A stretch of 64,000 nucleotides of DNA from Polaribacter pectinis (GCF_014352875.1 NZ_CP060695.1:3069501-3133500); one strand, 5' to 3'; numbered from the stretch's first letter, positions 53,874 through 64,000 are shown. Notes: generated by a model from the sequence alone, not told the origin. A program made the numbers and translations.

Positions 53874-56800
53874 TTAGATTTGATTTTTCTCATCTAATCT
53901 TTTGTCCATGTTAAAGATTAATTCTTCTTTTTGCTTTTCTAATTGATGAGGTAATTGTCCTTTTATTCTCATTTTCAGCTTTGTAATTAAGAAGAATAAA
54001 ATAGGCACTACAATCAATGTTAAGAAAGTCGCGATTAACAATCCATAAATTACTGTTTTTGCTAAAGGTCCCCAGAAAACAACATTGTCACCACCCATAT
54101 AAATATTGGCATCAAACTCGCTAAACAAGGTGAAGAAGTTAATATTTAAACCAATAGCTAAAGGAATTAATCCTAAAATAGTAGTAATTGCTGTTAATAA
54201 AACAGGTCTCAAACGTGCTTTACCAGCTTTAACTACAGATTCGAATAAACTGTTTAAAGGTAAATAATCTTCATCTGCAACACCATCTTGTATTTTTCTC
54301 CTGTCAATTAATAGTTGTGCATAATCTAATAATACAACTCCGTTATTTACTACAATTCCAGCCAGTGAAATAATACCAACCATGGTCATCATAATAACAA
54401 AAGGTGCTCCAGAAATAACCAAACCTCCAAAAACTCCAATGAAACTTAAAAAGATTGCCAACATTATAATTCCTGGTTTAGAAACCGAATTAAATTGGAA
54501 AATTAAGATGAAGAAAATCAACATTAAACCTGTAAAAAACGCACCAACCAAAAAGTTCATTTGTTTGTTTTGTTCTTCAATTTGTCCAGTATAATCAATT
54601 TTAATTCCTTTAGGCAAGTCTTTAAAATTCTTCATCGAATTCTGAATCTTCGCAACAACAGCACCAGCATCTGTTTCTCCAGGAGACAATGCAGAATAAA
54701 CAGTTACTACTCTTTTTACGTTTTTATGTTTAATGGCACTAAAACCAGAACTATTGGTTTGAGTAGCAACAGCAGAAACAGGAATTTCTTTTATTTTACC
54801 AGAAGCTGGGTCTCTAAACGTTATTTTCTGATTAAAAACAGCACTTTTATCATACCTATCATCTTCGTTAAAACGAACATAAATATCGTAATCTTCTCCG
54901 TTTTCTTTGTAAATACCGGCTTTATTTCCAAAAATGGAAGCTCTTAATTGTTGCCCAACTTGTCCTGTAGAAACACCTAATTCACCTGCTTTTTTACGAT
55001 CTACCAAAACTTGCATTCCAGGTTTCGATTTATTTACATCAATCTTTAATTCATCAACACCAGAAATACTTTGCGTATTTAAATAGTCACGCATTCTTTC
55101 TGCTGTAAAAATTAATTCTTCGTAATCTTCACCATTCAATTCTATATTAATTGGTGCACCAGCAGGTGGTCCATTTGCATCTTTTTCAACAGAAATTAAA
55201 ACTCCAGGATAAATACCAACCAAAGCAGCTTGTACTTTCTGACGTAGAATTTCACTGTCTTCTCCATTTCTATATTTGTACTCACGCATAGAAGCAGTAA
55301 TTTTTCCTTTATGAGGCATTTCTGCAGAAGAACCTCCATCTGTTTGTGGATTTCCTGCACCTTCACCAACTTGAGAAACTGTACTTTCTACCATGAAATT
55401 TTCACCATTTTTGATGTACATATCTTGGTTTAAAACACCGTAAACTTTCTGCTCTATTTCTTTAGTAATTTGGTTTGTTTTCTCAATATCTGTTCCTTCA
55501 GGATACTCGATATAAACAATAATTTGGTTTGGTTTGTTATCTGGGAAAAACTCGATTTTTGTTCTTTGTTCACCTACAGACCAACCAAAACCTGCAAATG
55601 CTACAAATAATAAAATAAAAGTTCCAGTAACTAAAACATAAGGAGTCCAGCCAGATAATGCTTTTTTCAATTGTCTTCCATACCAATTTTCTAAAGTAAC
55701 CAACGTGTTTTTCTGAAAATAATTTGCAGCTTTTCTTAAGAATAGTCTATAAACCCACAACATAATTGCAGTGAAAATCATTAAAGTACCTAAAGCGTTG
55801 TATTCGCCTCCAAAGAAGAAAATGAACAACCCAATAATTGCCATAATACTTGTTAATTTGATAATGCTTTTTAATGGCATGTCTTTATCTTCTGTACTCA
55901 TAAATTGAGAAACTAAAACAGAGTTAAAGAAAATCGCAACAAATAATGATGAACCTAAAACAATAGATAAAGTTATTGGTAAAATTACCATAAACTGTCC
56001 CATAATTCCTGGCCAAAGACCCAAAGGAATAAATGCTGCAACAGTAGTTGCAGTAGAAATAATAATAGGAAAAGCAATTTCTCCAATACCTTTTTTGGCA
56101 GCTTCAATTCTGGTCATTCCTTCTTCGTCCATTAATCTGTAGACGTTTTCTACAACCACAATTCCATTATCTACCAGCATTCCAAGTCCCATAATAAGAC
56201 CAAAAAGTACCATTGTATTTAAGGTGTAGCCTAATCCGCCTAAAATCATTAAAGACATAAACATAGACATTGGTATTGCAAAACCAACGAAAATGGCGTT
56301 TTTAAAACCAAGGAAAAACATTAAAACAATTACTACCAAAATAACTCCAAAGATGATATTGTTTACCAAATCGTCTACTTGCCCAATTGTTTTTGGAGAT
56401 TGATCGTTTGCAATAGTTACTTTTAAATCTGGTGGAAAATGATTTTGTTTTGCTTGTGCTACAATTTTACCAATTTTATCTGCTGCAGCAACCATGTTTT
56501 CACCAGATCTTTTCTTAACATCTAACATTACAACAGCTTCGCCATTTTCTCTTGCGTAGGTTGTTTTGTCTTTGTCTCTAAAGAAAATTTCTGCAACATC
56601 TTTTAAGTAAATAGGATTCCCATTTTCTGCCTTAATTACAAAATCTCCTAAATCAGATGGTTTTTCTATTTCACCAATAATTCTAATGGTTCTTCTTTGC
56701 TGACTTGTAATAAAATTACCAGCAGACATGGTTACATTTCCACGATTTATAGCGTTTGTAATATCATCGAAACTAACTTTTGCAGCCATCATTTTGTAAA

Positions 56801-57413
56801 TATCTACAGCAACTTCTACTTCTTTTTCTTGTGCTCCACGAATATCTACTTTTTTAATTTCCGTTAAATCTTCAATTTCATCTTGTAAGTATTCTCCATA
56901 TTCTTTCAGTTTTGCAACTGGGTAATTTCCCGAAATATTAATATTAAGAATCGGAATTTCTTCAGACATACTCAACTCAAAAACATTTGGTGTTACTTTT
57001 GCACCATTAAAAGTTGGCCAGTCTTCACCTGCTGTTTCTTGATCTATTTCGTCTTTTACCTTCTGTTTTGCATCTTTTACATCAATTTTCTCGTCAAACT
57101 CTACAGTAATAATAGAATAATCTTCTTGAGAAGTTGAGGTAATTTTAACCACATTACTTACCGATTTTAGCCTATCTTCTAAAGGATTTGTAACTAATTT
57201 CTCTATATCTTCTGCAGTGTTTCCAGGATATACAGAACTAATGTAAATTTTGGTTTCGTTTATTTCAGGAAAATTTTCTCTTGGCATTGTAAAATATGCC
57301 GAGATTCCTAAATAAAGAATCAAAAACATTGCGACATAAATAGTTGTTTTATTATTTATTGCCCAAGACGAAAGTTTAAACTCTTTATCTACTTGTTTAT
57401 TTTTATCCGCCAT
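53874..57413 (-). CDS. RND-family efflux pump, inner-membrane permease
   Basis: The 1179-residue protein is a proton-driven resistance-nodulation-division pump. One membrane segment near residue 28 is followed by a large periplasmic loop, then membrane helices, a second large loop (about 620-940) and more helices, as in AcrB-type permeases. The motif in helix 4 reads GLGMLVDNGIVVVENVYRLM. Compared with AcrB (LVDDAIVVVENV) the second of the two proton-relay Asp residues is Asn, while the first is kept. Its gene follows the adaptor gene by four bases, in a TolC-adaptor-permease operon. Confidence 0.93.
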   Translation of the reverse strand: MADKNKQVDKEFKLSSWAINNKTTIYVAMFLILYLGISAYFTMPRENFPEINETKIYISSVYPGNTAEDIEKLVTNPLEDRLKSVSNVVKITSTSQEDYSIITVEFDEKIDVKDAKQKVKDEIDQETAGEDWPTFNGAKVTPNVFELSMSEEIPILNINISGNYPVAKLKEYGEYLQDEIEDLTEIKKVDIRGAQEKEVEVAVDIYKMMAAKVSFDDITNAINRGNVTMSAGNFITSQQRRTIRIIGEIEKPSDLGDFVIKAENGNPIYLKDVAEIFFRDKDKTTYARENGEAVVMLDVKKRSGENMVAAADKIGKIVAQAKQNHFPPDLKVTIANDQSPKTIGQVDDLVNNIIFGVILVVIVLMFFLGFKNAIFVGFAIPMSMFMSLMILGGLGYTLNTMVLFGLIMGLGMLVDNGIVVVENVYRLMDEEGMTRIEAAKKGIGEIAFPIIISTATTVAAFIPLGLWPGIMGQFMVILPITLSIVLGSSLFVAIFFNSVLVSQFMSTEDKDMPLKSIIKLTSIMAIIGLFIFFFGGEYNALGTLMIFTAIMLWVYRLFLRKAANYFQKNTLVTLENWYGRQLKKALSGWTPYVLVTGTFILLFVAFAGFGWSVGEQRTKIEFFPDNKPNQIIVYIEYPEGTDIEKTNQITKEIEQKVYGVLNQDMYIKNGENFMVESTVSQVGEGAGNPQTDGGSSAEMPHKGKITASMREYKYRNGEDSEILRQKVQAALVGIYPGVLISVEKDANGPPAGAPINIELNGEDYEELIFTAERMRDYLNTQSISGVDELKIDVNKSKPGMQVLVDRKKAGELGVSTGQVGQQLRASIFGNKAGIYKENGEDYDIYVRFNEDDRYDKSAVFNQKITFRDPASGKIKEIPVSAVATQTNSSGFSAIKHKNVKRVVTVYSALSPGETDAGAVVAKIQNSMKNFKDLPKGIKIDYTGQIEEQNKQMNFLVGAFFTGLMLIFFILIFQFNSVSKPGIIMLAIFLSFIGVFGGLVISGAPFVIMMTMVGIISLAGIVVNNGVVLLDYAQLLIDRRKIQDGVADEDYLPLNSLFESVVKAGKARLRPVLLTAITTILGLIPLAIGLNINFFTLFSEFDANIYMGGDNVVFWGPLAKTVIYGLLIATFLTLIVVPILFFLITKLKMRIKGQLPHQLEKQKEELIFNMDKRLDEKNQI

Positions 57414-57417
57414 TTTA

Positions 57418-58593
57418 TTACTTTTTATTAATCACTTTTACAGCCTGACCGTTATTTACACTTCTTGCACCTTCAATAATAATTTCTGAATCCGCACCAA
57501 GATTTTTTGTAACCTCAATCATGTCTCCTTGCGTTTTTCCAGTTTTAATTATTAATCTTTCTGCAACAGCTTCATTATTGTCTTTTTTATCTTTTATGAT
57601 ATAGATAAACTGTTCTCCTTTTGCGTTTTCAGAAATAATAGATTGTGGAATTAAAATGGCATTTGGGTTTGTGTAATCGTTTAATTTTAACCTTGCAGTT
57701 AAGTTAGGTTTTACTTTCCCTTTTAAATTAGGAACTCCGATTTCAATTTTAAAAGATCTGTTATTAGGGTTTATAAAATTTCCAACTTGTCTAATTTTAG
57801 AATTTACAGTTTCTCCAAGAACAGGAAAATTAACTTCCACATCTTTGTTTTCTGTAATACTACCAATGTATGTTTCTGGAACTTCTGTTTCTATATACAT
57901 GTTAGATAAGTTTACAATTCTAAAAATTTCTGCACCCATTCCTGGAGCAACAACAGTTCCTCTTTCTTTAAAAACATCGTCTATAATTCCAGAAAAAGGA
58001 GCTCTAATTGTAGATTTTCCTAACTGACTTTTTAGTTGTTTTACAGCACTTGTTTGCGCTTCATAAGAAGTTTTTGCTTGTAAAAACTGAATTTCTGAAC
58101 CAATTTTTTGATCCCATAATCTTTTTTGGCGTTCGTAAGTTGTTTTTGCTAATTGTGCATTTGCTTCTAATTGTGCTAATTGAGAAGACATTCCTCCATC
58201 ATCAATTCTTGCTAAAACCTGTCCTTTAGAAACTTTTTGTCCTTCTTTAACATAAACACTTTCTAAAATACCAGGCATTTCTGGGTAGATTAAAACGTTT
58301 TGTTTTGTTTGTACATTTCCTTGTAACTCAATAAAGTGTGTAAAAACTTCCTCTTTAACTGTATAAGTGGTAATTAAAGGGATGTTTTTGTCTACATTAA
58401 ACTCTTCTAACTTGTCATTTAACTTTTTTAATTCAGTTGCTAATTCTTGTTGTTTTGCATCTAAATCTGCTTTTTTCGATTTAATTTGAGCAACATCATT
58501 TGTAGCTAAAATTTCATCAACCGAAACTTCTTTTTTATCTCCACAAGAAGCAAAAACAAGCGTTACTAATATTACTAAATATATTTTTTTCAT
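57418..58593 (-). CDS. RND efflux periplasmic adaptor (membrane fusion lipoprotein)
   Basis: The 391-residue protein is a lipoprotein (MKKIYLVILVTLVFASCGDK) that bridges the permease and TolC. A coiled coil occupies about residues 30-70, unusual in preceding the barrel-sandwich domain. The lipoyl-like halves (VYVKEGQKVSKGQVLARID and RAPFSGIIDDVFKERGTVVA) flank a helical hairpin around 135-180. A beta-barrel and membrane-proximal domain follow. It lies between the TolC and permease genes with spacings of eight and four bases. Confidence 0.92.
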   Translation of the reverse strand: MKKIYLVILVTLVFASCGDKKEVSVDEILATNDVAQIKSKKADLDAKQQELATELKKLNDKLEEFNVDKNIPLITTYTVKEEVFTHFIELQGNVQTKQNVLIYPEMPGILESVYVKEGQKVSKGQVLARIDDGGMSSQLAQLEANAQLAKTTYERQKRLWDQKIGSEIQFLQAKTSYEAQTSAVKQLKSQLGKSTIRAPFSGIIDDVFKERGTVVAPGMGAEIFRIVNLSNMYIETEVPETYIGSITENKDVEVNFPVLGETVNSKIRQVGNFINPNNRSFKIEIGVPNLKGKVKPNLTARLKLNDYTNPNAILIPQSIISENAKGEQFIYIIKDKKDNNEAVAERLIIKTGKTQGDMIEVTKNLGADSEIIIEGARSVNNGQAVKVINKK

Positions 58594-58601
58594 GGTTGTA
58601 A

Positions 58602-59933
58602 TTATTTGATTGGTAAGTTTAATGCGTTTTCTAATGCAGCTTTTTTAGCGATAACATCTAACATAGATTGTATGTAGTTTTGCTGCTGTGTATATAATTG
58701 GTTTTGTGCTTGTAATAAATCGAAACTTGTAGAAATACCTTCGAAAAATTTAATTCTTTGTTTCTTTTCTATTCTTTCTGATAAAGCAAGGTTTCTTTTT
58801 GATGTTTGATAGTTTTCGATACTAAATTGATAATCGTTTTTTACTTTTTGAGCTTGTAAACTTAAACGTTGCTTTGTTTCTTGCAAACGTAAATCTGCAG
58901 TTTCTAAATCGATTTTTGCTTGTGCAGTTTTTGCACTTCTCCCCAAGCTACTAAAAATAGGAATGTTTAGACTTACACCCAATAATGAAGAATCGAACCA
59001 ACGTTGGTCGCTTTTTAAAAACGTAAAAGAATCTGAATTTGCTTGAGCACCGTAATTAACAAAAGCACTTAAGCTAGGTAAAGCTTTACTTTGTTCTAAC
59101 TTCACCAATAAACGTTTAGATTCACGATCGTTTTCTGCAATTTTAAAATCGATATGATTATCGACATTAAACTCTGTTGCAATAATACCTAAATCGATAT
59201 TTTGCATCGTTAAAGAGTCTAAACTATCAGTTAAAGTTAGCTCTGTGTCAATAGAACTTCCAATAGAAAGATTTAGCATTTGGTATGCGATATCTTTCAT
59301 CCTAACAACATTACCAAGCTGATTTTTTAAACTCCCTAAAGTAATTTCTAATTGCTCTACATCTTCCTCTTCATTCAATCCGTTTTCATAGATTTTTTTT
59401 GCATCATTATAGTTTTTCTGAAGAATTTTAATATTTCTTTCTAAAATTGAAATGGTGTTTTCACTAACTAAAACATTACCATAAGCATTTATAACAGCTT
59501 CTTTAGTTACCATTTCAGTTTTAATATTTGCTTGTTCAGAAATTTTTAAATAAGTTTTAGATGCTTGCAAACCAACTAAATAAGAGCCGTCAAACAATAA
59601 TTGTCTTAAAGTAACTGAGGCATTCATATTTTGTTTGGTTCCAAAAACAAATTCTTCATTTGTTCCATCTCCATTTATATCTGCAATTGTAACAGGTTGC
59701 TTTATAAAATTCTGATAATCTATTTTCGCATCAATTTGTGGCAAACCAATTGTGGTGGTTTCCCAAACTTTTTTCTGTGCAGAAAGTATGTCGTTTTGAG
59801 ATGTTTTTGTGTTATAACTATTCTCTAAAGCAAAATTAATTGCTTCCTCTAAAGAAAGACTCATTTGTTTTTCTTGAGCATTTAAACTCAAATAAAATGA
59901 GCTAATAAAAAACATCAATAGTATTTTTTTCAT
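58602..59933 (-). CDS. TolC-family outer-membrane efflux protein
   Basis: The 443-residue protein has a signal peptide (about 1-19, cut before QEKQ) and the two-fold repeat of long helical stretches and short beta segments typical of TolC proteins; SLEEAINFALENSYNTKTSQ starts the first repeat. The second half has ETADLRLQETKQRLSLQAQK. It is the outer-membrane channel of the RND system and lies seven bases after the TetR gene. Confidence 0.92.
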   Translation of the reverse strand: MKKILLMFFISSFYLSLNAQEKQMSLSLEEAINFALENSYNTKTSQNDILSAQKKVWETTTIGLPQIDAKIDYQNFIKQPVTIADINGDGTNEEFVFGTKQNMNASVTLRQLLFDGSYLVGLQASKTYLKISEQANIKTEMVTKEAVINAYGNVLVSENTISILERNIKILQKNYNDAKKIYENGLNEEEDVEQLEITLGSLKNQLGNVVRMKDIAYQMLNLSIGSSIDTELTLTDSLDSLTMQNIDLGIIATEFNVDNHIDFKIAENDRESKRLLVKLEQSKALPSLSAFVNYGAQANSDSFTFLKSDQRWFDSSLLGVSLNIPIFSSLGRSAKTAQAKIDLETADLRLQETKQRLSLQAQKVKNDYQFSIENYQTSKRNLALSERIEKKQRIKFFEGISTSFDLLQAQNQLYTQQQNYIQSMLDVIAKKAALENALNLPIK

Positions 59934-59940
59934 TTTGTTT

Positions 59941-60540
59941 TTATTTCTGATTTAGTTGATTTTTTAATTGTTGTATTCCTTTTTCTGTGCAAATTCCTCT
60001 TAAATGGTATTCTAAATAATTGTCCATTAGAGTGTTCATAGAGTAATCATTTAAAGGAAAAATATCTTTGTCTTTAATAGACATCATTCCAGAGAAATAG
60101 ATGCGTGAAATAAACTCAACATCAATTTCTTTTCTATATAAACCTTGATTTTTACCGTGATTTAGGTTCTCTATTACACATTCTTGCATTACTTCAAATT
60201 GTTTCTTTTTAATGGAAGCAAAGATTTTAGGGTAATATTTTTGTAATTGATATTGTGGAGATGATTTTTCGTCTTTTAAATTAGACATTACAAATCGTTT
60301 AATATCAAAAATTTCATCAATAGGATTCTTTTTTAGTTCACAAATCATATTAATTCCTGTAGAAATATTTATAAACATAAAATCTGTCACTGCAGAAACA
60401 AGTGCTGTTTTGTTACTAAAATACTTGTAAATTGTTTTTTTAGAAACCCCTAACGAACTCGCTATTTCGTCCATAGTAACACTCTTAAAACCTAAATTTA
60501 AGAATAGTTCTGTCGATTTTTCTATTATTTTTTCTTTCAT
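59941..60540 (-). CDS. TetR/AcrR-family regulator of the efflux operon
   Basis: From the ATG at 60540 the product has 199 residues and begins MKEKIIEKSTELFLNLGFKS. The N-terminal helix-turn-helix is clear: VTMDEIASSLGVSKKTIYKY, then FSNKTALVSAV. The C-terminal ligand-binding domain (about 60-199) is not specific. An ATG at 60561 would overlap the promoter (-7 box 60551-60558), so it is rejected. It is the first gene of its operon and probably represses it through the palindrome at 60564-60591. Confidence 0.9.
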   Translation of the reverse strand: MKEKIIEKSTELFLNLGFKSVTMDEIASSLGVSKKTIYKYFSNKTALVSAVTDFMFINISTGINMICELKKNPIDEIFDIKRFVMSNLKDEKSSPQYQLQKYYPKIFASIKKKQFEVMQECVIENLNHGKNQGLYRKEIDVEFISRIYFSGMMSIKDKDIFPLNDYSMNTLMDNYLEYHLRGICTEKGIQQLKNQLNQK

Positions 60541-60550
60541 AATTCGGGTG

Positions 60551-60581
60551 CAAATATACATAAGGAAACTTTAGAAACAAT
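60551..60581 (-). promoter_or_regulatory. Promoter of the RND efflux operon
   Basis: On the minus strand ATTG (60578-60581) and TATATTTG (60551-60558) are spaced by 19 bases. The match to the Bacteroidota consensus lacks one base in the -33 box. The 5' UTR to the TetR start at 60540 is only a few bases. Confidence 0.65.
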
Positions 60582-60591
60582 AAAAGTTTCC
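60564..60591. promoter_or_regulatory. Probable TetR-type operator
   Basis: GGAAACTTT (60564-60572) and AAAGTTTCC (60583-60591) form a perfect 9-bp inverted repeat with a 10-base spacer. It overlaps the spacer and -33 region of the efflux operon promoter, a standard autorepression geometry. It also lies 77 bases before the divergent prenyl synthase. Confidence 0.7.
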
Positions 60592-60667
60592 AAAGTTTTA
60601 AATATTTTTTAACAATTAGATATCGAAGAGAAAAATCTTTACATTATTTTTACCAAAAATTATAGAT

Positions 60668-61635
<968 letters not shown>

Positions 61636-61639
<4 letters not shown>

Positions 61640-63495
61640 TTATTTTTTATAATTAATTGATTAAAATTCTGTTTCTTGTTAAAAATATGCAACATATAGA
61701 CACCAGTCTTTAGGTAAGTTAAGTCTATTTTTTCATCAACTTTTAAAAGGTTTTTTACTAGAATTTTACCATCTATTGTACTGATGGTAAATGTACTTTT
61801 TTCATTAATGTTATTAATAGATAAATAATCTTTAACTGGATTTGGGTGTACAGAGATTTCTTTATTTTTTAGAACAGGATTAGTATCTATACTTAATGTG
61901 CCACCTTCTTTTAGCTCATATCTTTTATTTCCATTAATATTTGTAAAGCTTTGTTTAGATGTAGCAGACCATTGGATTTCAACATTAGAAACAACACTGT
62001 TGTTTGCCAAGCCAAAATGAAGTACTAAAGAGTGCTGACTTGCATGACTTCCTTGTCCATGAACTTCTTGAATAAGTTTTTCGCCATTAACAGTTAAAAT
62101 TACTTTTGCACCTATAGCATCTTTATTTATGGTTTGTCCTTCTAATTTAAATTGAATCCAATTTTTACCATCAGTTCCTGTTGGGTTTAGTTGATTCTGA
62201 AAAAAAGTAGTTTTTGGATTAGCACTTGCAGAACCTTTTAAAACAACAACAATTAGGTCTAAATCTCCATCTTTGTCGTAATCTGCATATGCCATTCCTC
62301 TTCCTTTATCTCTATTGTTAACGCTCACTTTGGTTTGTGTAAAAGTAGTATCACCATTATTAGTAAAAAGGTAGTTTGGGTCACTGTCTCCTGTGCCAAT
62401 AAAAGGTGCAGCAGGTACCCTTCCGTTTGCAACAAATAAATCTGGCCAAGTGTCATTATTAATATCTAAAAAGGCGGTTCCCCAACTTGTGCTAAATAAT
62501 CCATTTCCGTCTAATGAAAATGTGTTTTCTACACCGGCAGAGGTAGCTATATCTTTAAAAACATTATTACCATCATTTTGTAATAAAACATTTCTACCTA
62601 GGTTGGAGATGTAATAGTCGAAATCTTCATCTTTATCAATGTCTGCAGAAGAAATACCCATAGCATATATTGCTACATTAGCTTTTGTAGAAGATGAAAC
62701 ATCAGAAAAGCTAGTTCCAGAAGCATTGTTTTTGTAAAGCGTATTTGGTACATTAAAAGCACCATAATCATTTGCAATATAAATGTCTTGGTTAAAATCT
62801 TTATTATAATCTGTAGGCATTGTTGCTAAACCACATCCATCATTGTCAATTCCTAAAGCCGCTGCTTTTTCTGTAAAAGTATTATTTCCGTTATTTTCAT
62901 AGAAAAAATTCTCATAGCATTCTGCATTAAAACCTACAACATCACCATTTGAATTAGTTACAGTACTTAAGCTTTTTTGATAATTAATTACATAAATATC
63001 TAAAAGACCATCGTTATTATAATCTAACAAATTAGCTCCCATTGAGAAGCTTTTTTCTGTTAATCCCCAAGAAGTTCCAGCTTCTGTAAAAGTTTCATTT
63101 CCGTTATTTATAAATAAAAGATTTCTACCGAAACCACTTGCGCCTTGGTTTTCTCTCCATGTTGTAATAAATAAATCTCTAAAACCATCATTATTAATAT
63201 CTCCACTTACAACTGATGTTGTATTATAATCACCAGTTGCAGAAAGTCCAATGTTGTTAATTTTTTCAAAAGTTCCATCACCTTTGTTTTTGTAAAGAGA
63301 GTCTTCGTCTATACCTCCAGATATATATAAGTCTTCCCAGCCATCATTATTATAATCGAAAAAAACTGCGCCACCTCCCATATTTGCTAAATCGTTAAAT
63401 AGATGGTTTACGCCAATTTCGCTTGATTTTTCTACTAATTGTGCAGAAATTTGAAAGGATAAAAGAAGAGATAAGATGCTTGTAAAGAGTTTCAT
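61636..63495 (-). CDS. FG-GAP/VCBS and ASPIC/UnbV protein with T9SS sorting domain
   Basis: From the ATG at 63495 the product has 619 residues with a signal peptide (MKLFTSILSLLLSFQISAQ). Repeated calcium-binding beta-propeller-type motifs run through about residues 25-400, for example FDYNNDGWEDLYISGG, DINNDGFRDLFITTW, and DYNNDGLLDIYVINY. An ASPIC/UnbV domain covers about 440-520 (GKNWIQFKLEGQTINKDAIG, QHSLVLHFGL). The C-terminus is a T9SS type A domain with HPNPVKDYLS. It should be cell-surface or secreted and adhesion-like; enzymatic activity is unknown. Confidence 0.88.
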
Positions 63496-63572
63496 AATTG
63501 GTATTAAAATACAAATCAAGGTTTTTTTTCTTAAAAAACACAATAAATTATTAAATTATTTAAAATAAATAG

Positions 63573-63580
63573 TACATTTG
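63573..63580 (+). promoter_or_regulatory. -7 box of tRNA-Met
   Basis: TACATTTG matches TAnnTTTG and ends 14 bases before the tRNA. The -33 position (63550-63553, ATTA) is a poor match. Confidence 0.55.
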
Positions 63581-63593
63581 CACCCAATAATTA

Positions 63594-63667
63594 GGTCCCA
63601 TAGCTCAGTTGGTTAGAGCATCTGACTCATAATCAGAGGGTCCTTGGTTCGAGCCCAAGTGGGACCA
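63594..63667 (+). tRNA. tRNA-Met (anticodon CAT)
   Basis: The cloverleaf has acceptor arms GGTCCCA and TGGGACC with discriminator A, the D loop AGTTGGTTAGA, anticodon loop CTCATAA and T loop GGTTCGAGCCC. The first acceptor pair is G-C, so it is not the initiator tRNA, which has an unpaired C1. The CAT anticodon also fits tRNA-Ile2, but the anticodon stem (TCTGA/TCAGA) looks like the elongator Met form. Confidence 0.9.
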
Positions 63668-63756
63668 CTTTTATCTGCAAGGTATAATCGATAAAAAATT
63701 ATATATTTGCAGAAATAATACATACAAATTTCAAAATTTTAATCTGGGGGGATAAA

Positions 63757-63942
63757 ATGAAGAAAAGAAAATATCTTACACTATTATTAGTGTTTGTCTT
63801 AATATGCACGGTTAGTGGACAAGTTGTGCCACCACCAATGCCACCACCACCACCACCTGGTTTACCAGTTGATGGAGGCCTTCTTTTTTTATTGATTTCT
63901 GGTTTAATTTTTGGAGTGAAAAAGATTAAAGATAATTTATAA
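63757..63942 (+). CDS. Small proline-rich protein with PID-CTERM-like sorting tail
   Basis: The 61-residue protein is a signal peptide (about 1-22, ending VSGQ), a linker of almost pure proline (PPPMPPPPPPG), then LPVDGG, a hydrophobic segment LLFLLISGLIFG and a basic tail VKKIKDNL. The tripartite tail (PxDGG motif, membrane segment, positive end) matches the PID-CTERM sorting domains I recall from Bacteroidota. Here nearly nothing lies between the two export signals. A purine-rich GGGGGG stretch lies 8-13 bases before the ATG. The stop codon region overlaps the convergent gene at 63937. Confidence 0.72.
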   Translation: MKKRKYLTLLLVFVLICTVSGQVVPPPMPPPPPPGLPVDGGLLFLLISGLIFGVKKIKDNL

Positions 63943-64000
63943 AGTAGTTAACCTAGCTACGTATTTGCCAATAACATCAAATTCTAAATTAACAATATCC
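63937..64000 (-). CDS. Probable riboflavin synthase alpha chain, 3' end (runs off the window)
   Basis: The last 20 codons read DIVNLEFDVIGKYVARLTTL and then stop at 63937-63939. The segment xVNLEFDxxxKYVxRL is characteristic of the C-terminal end of riboflavin synthase (RibE/RibC), where the matching text is often VNLEVDxLGKYVER. Only 64 bases are visible, so the call is tentative. It converges with the small proline-rich gene, overlapping it by six bases. Confidence 0.6.
   Translation of the reverse strand, partial: DIVNLEFDVIGKYVARLTTL

Overview
The window is AT-rich chromosomal DNA from a marine-type member of the Flavobacteriaceae (Bacteroidota), most like Polaribacter or a close relative. 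This rests on four things: secreted proteins with a 'YPNP'-type C-terminal type IX secretion (T9SS) sorting domain, several promoters matching the Bacteroidota consensus TTTG-N19-TAnnTTTG, lipoproteins with short FxSC-type lipoboxes, and gene neighbourhoods typical of the family. No rRNA, phage, transposase or CRISPR array is visible. Two tRNAs are present (Gln-TTG and Met-CAT).

Layout. 1-10 kb is an accessory-looking strip: the 5' part of rplM, a decayed partial copy of a downstream gene, a secreted phosphatase-like T9SS protein, a polytopic membrane protein, a DUF5916-like outer-envelope protein, an MBL-fold lipoprotein gene without a usable start codon, small envelope proteins, and a GNAT acetyltransferase next to a long attC-like folded repeat. 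10-19 kb holds polA, a membrane phosphoesterase, a cysteine-less thioredoxin-fold protein, a polysaccharide deacetylase and a DUF2723 (GT117-like) membrane protein. 19-27 kb is a galactose-utilisation locus: galT-galK-galM-GntR regulator, divergent galE, a sodium/sugar symporter and a second mutarotase. 28-33 kb is the threonine operon (thrA-thrB-thrC) preceded by a Thr/Ile-rich leader peptide. 34-44.7 kb is branched-chain amino-acid biosynthesis: leuA, leuB, then ilvD-ilvB-ilvN-ilvC-ilvA, with a leader peptide and attenuator before ilvD. 44.8-53.8 kb mixes gapN, a YiiX-like lipoprotein, a thioredoxin-like protein, an L-threonine dehydrogenase-like SDR, two small lipoproteins, recX and a large T9SS protein. 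53.9-60.5 kb is a complete RND efflux operon (TetR, TolC, adaptor, pump). The window closes with a polyprenyl diphosphate synthase, an FG-GAP/UnbV T9SS protein, tRNA-Met, a 61-residue proline-rich protein with a PID-CTERM-like tail and the last codons of a probable riboflavin synthase.

How the genes connect. Threonine made by thrABC can enter isoleucine synthesis through ilvA or be oxidised by the SDR-type threonine dehydrogenase. The thr and ilv operons each carry a leader peptide rich in the amino acids they would sense. leuC and leuD are not in the window. The strongest non-coding findings are the ilv attenuator, the thr leader peptide, the attC-like element beside the GNAT gene, a dispersed intergenic repeat present twice, and the two gene remnants in the first 8 kb. 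No clearly new multi-gene system was found.
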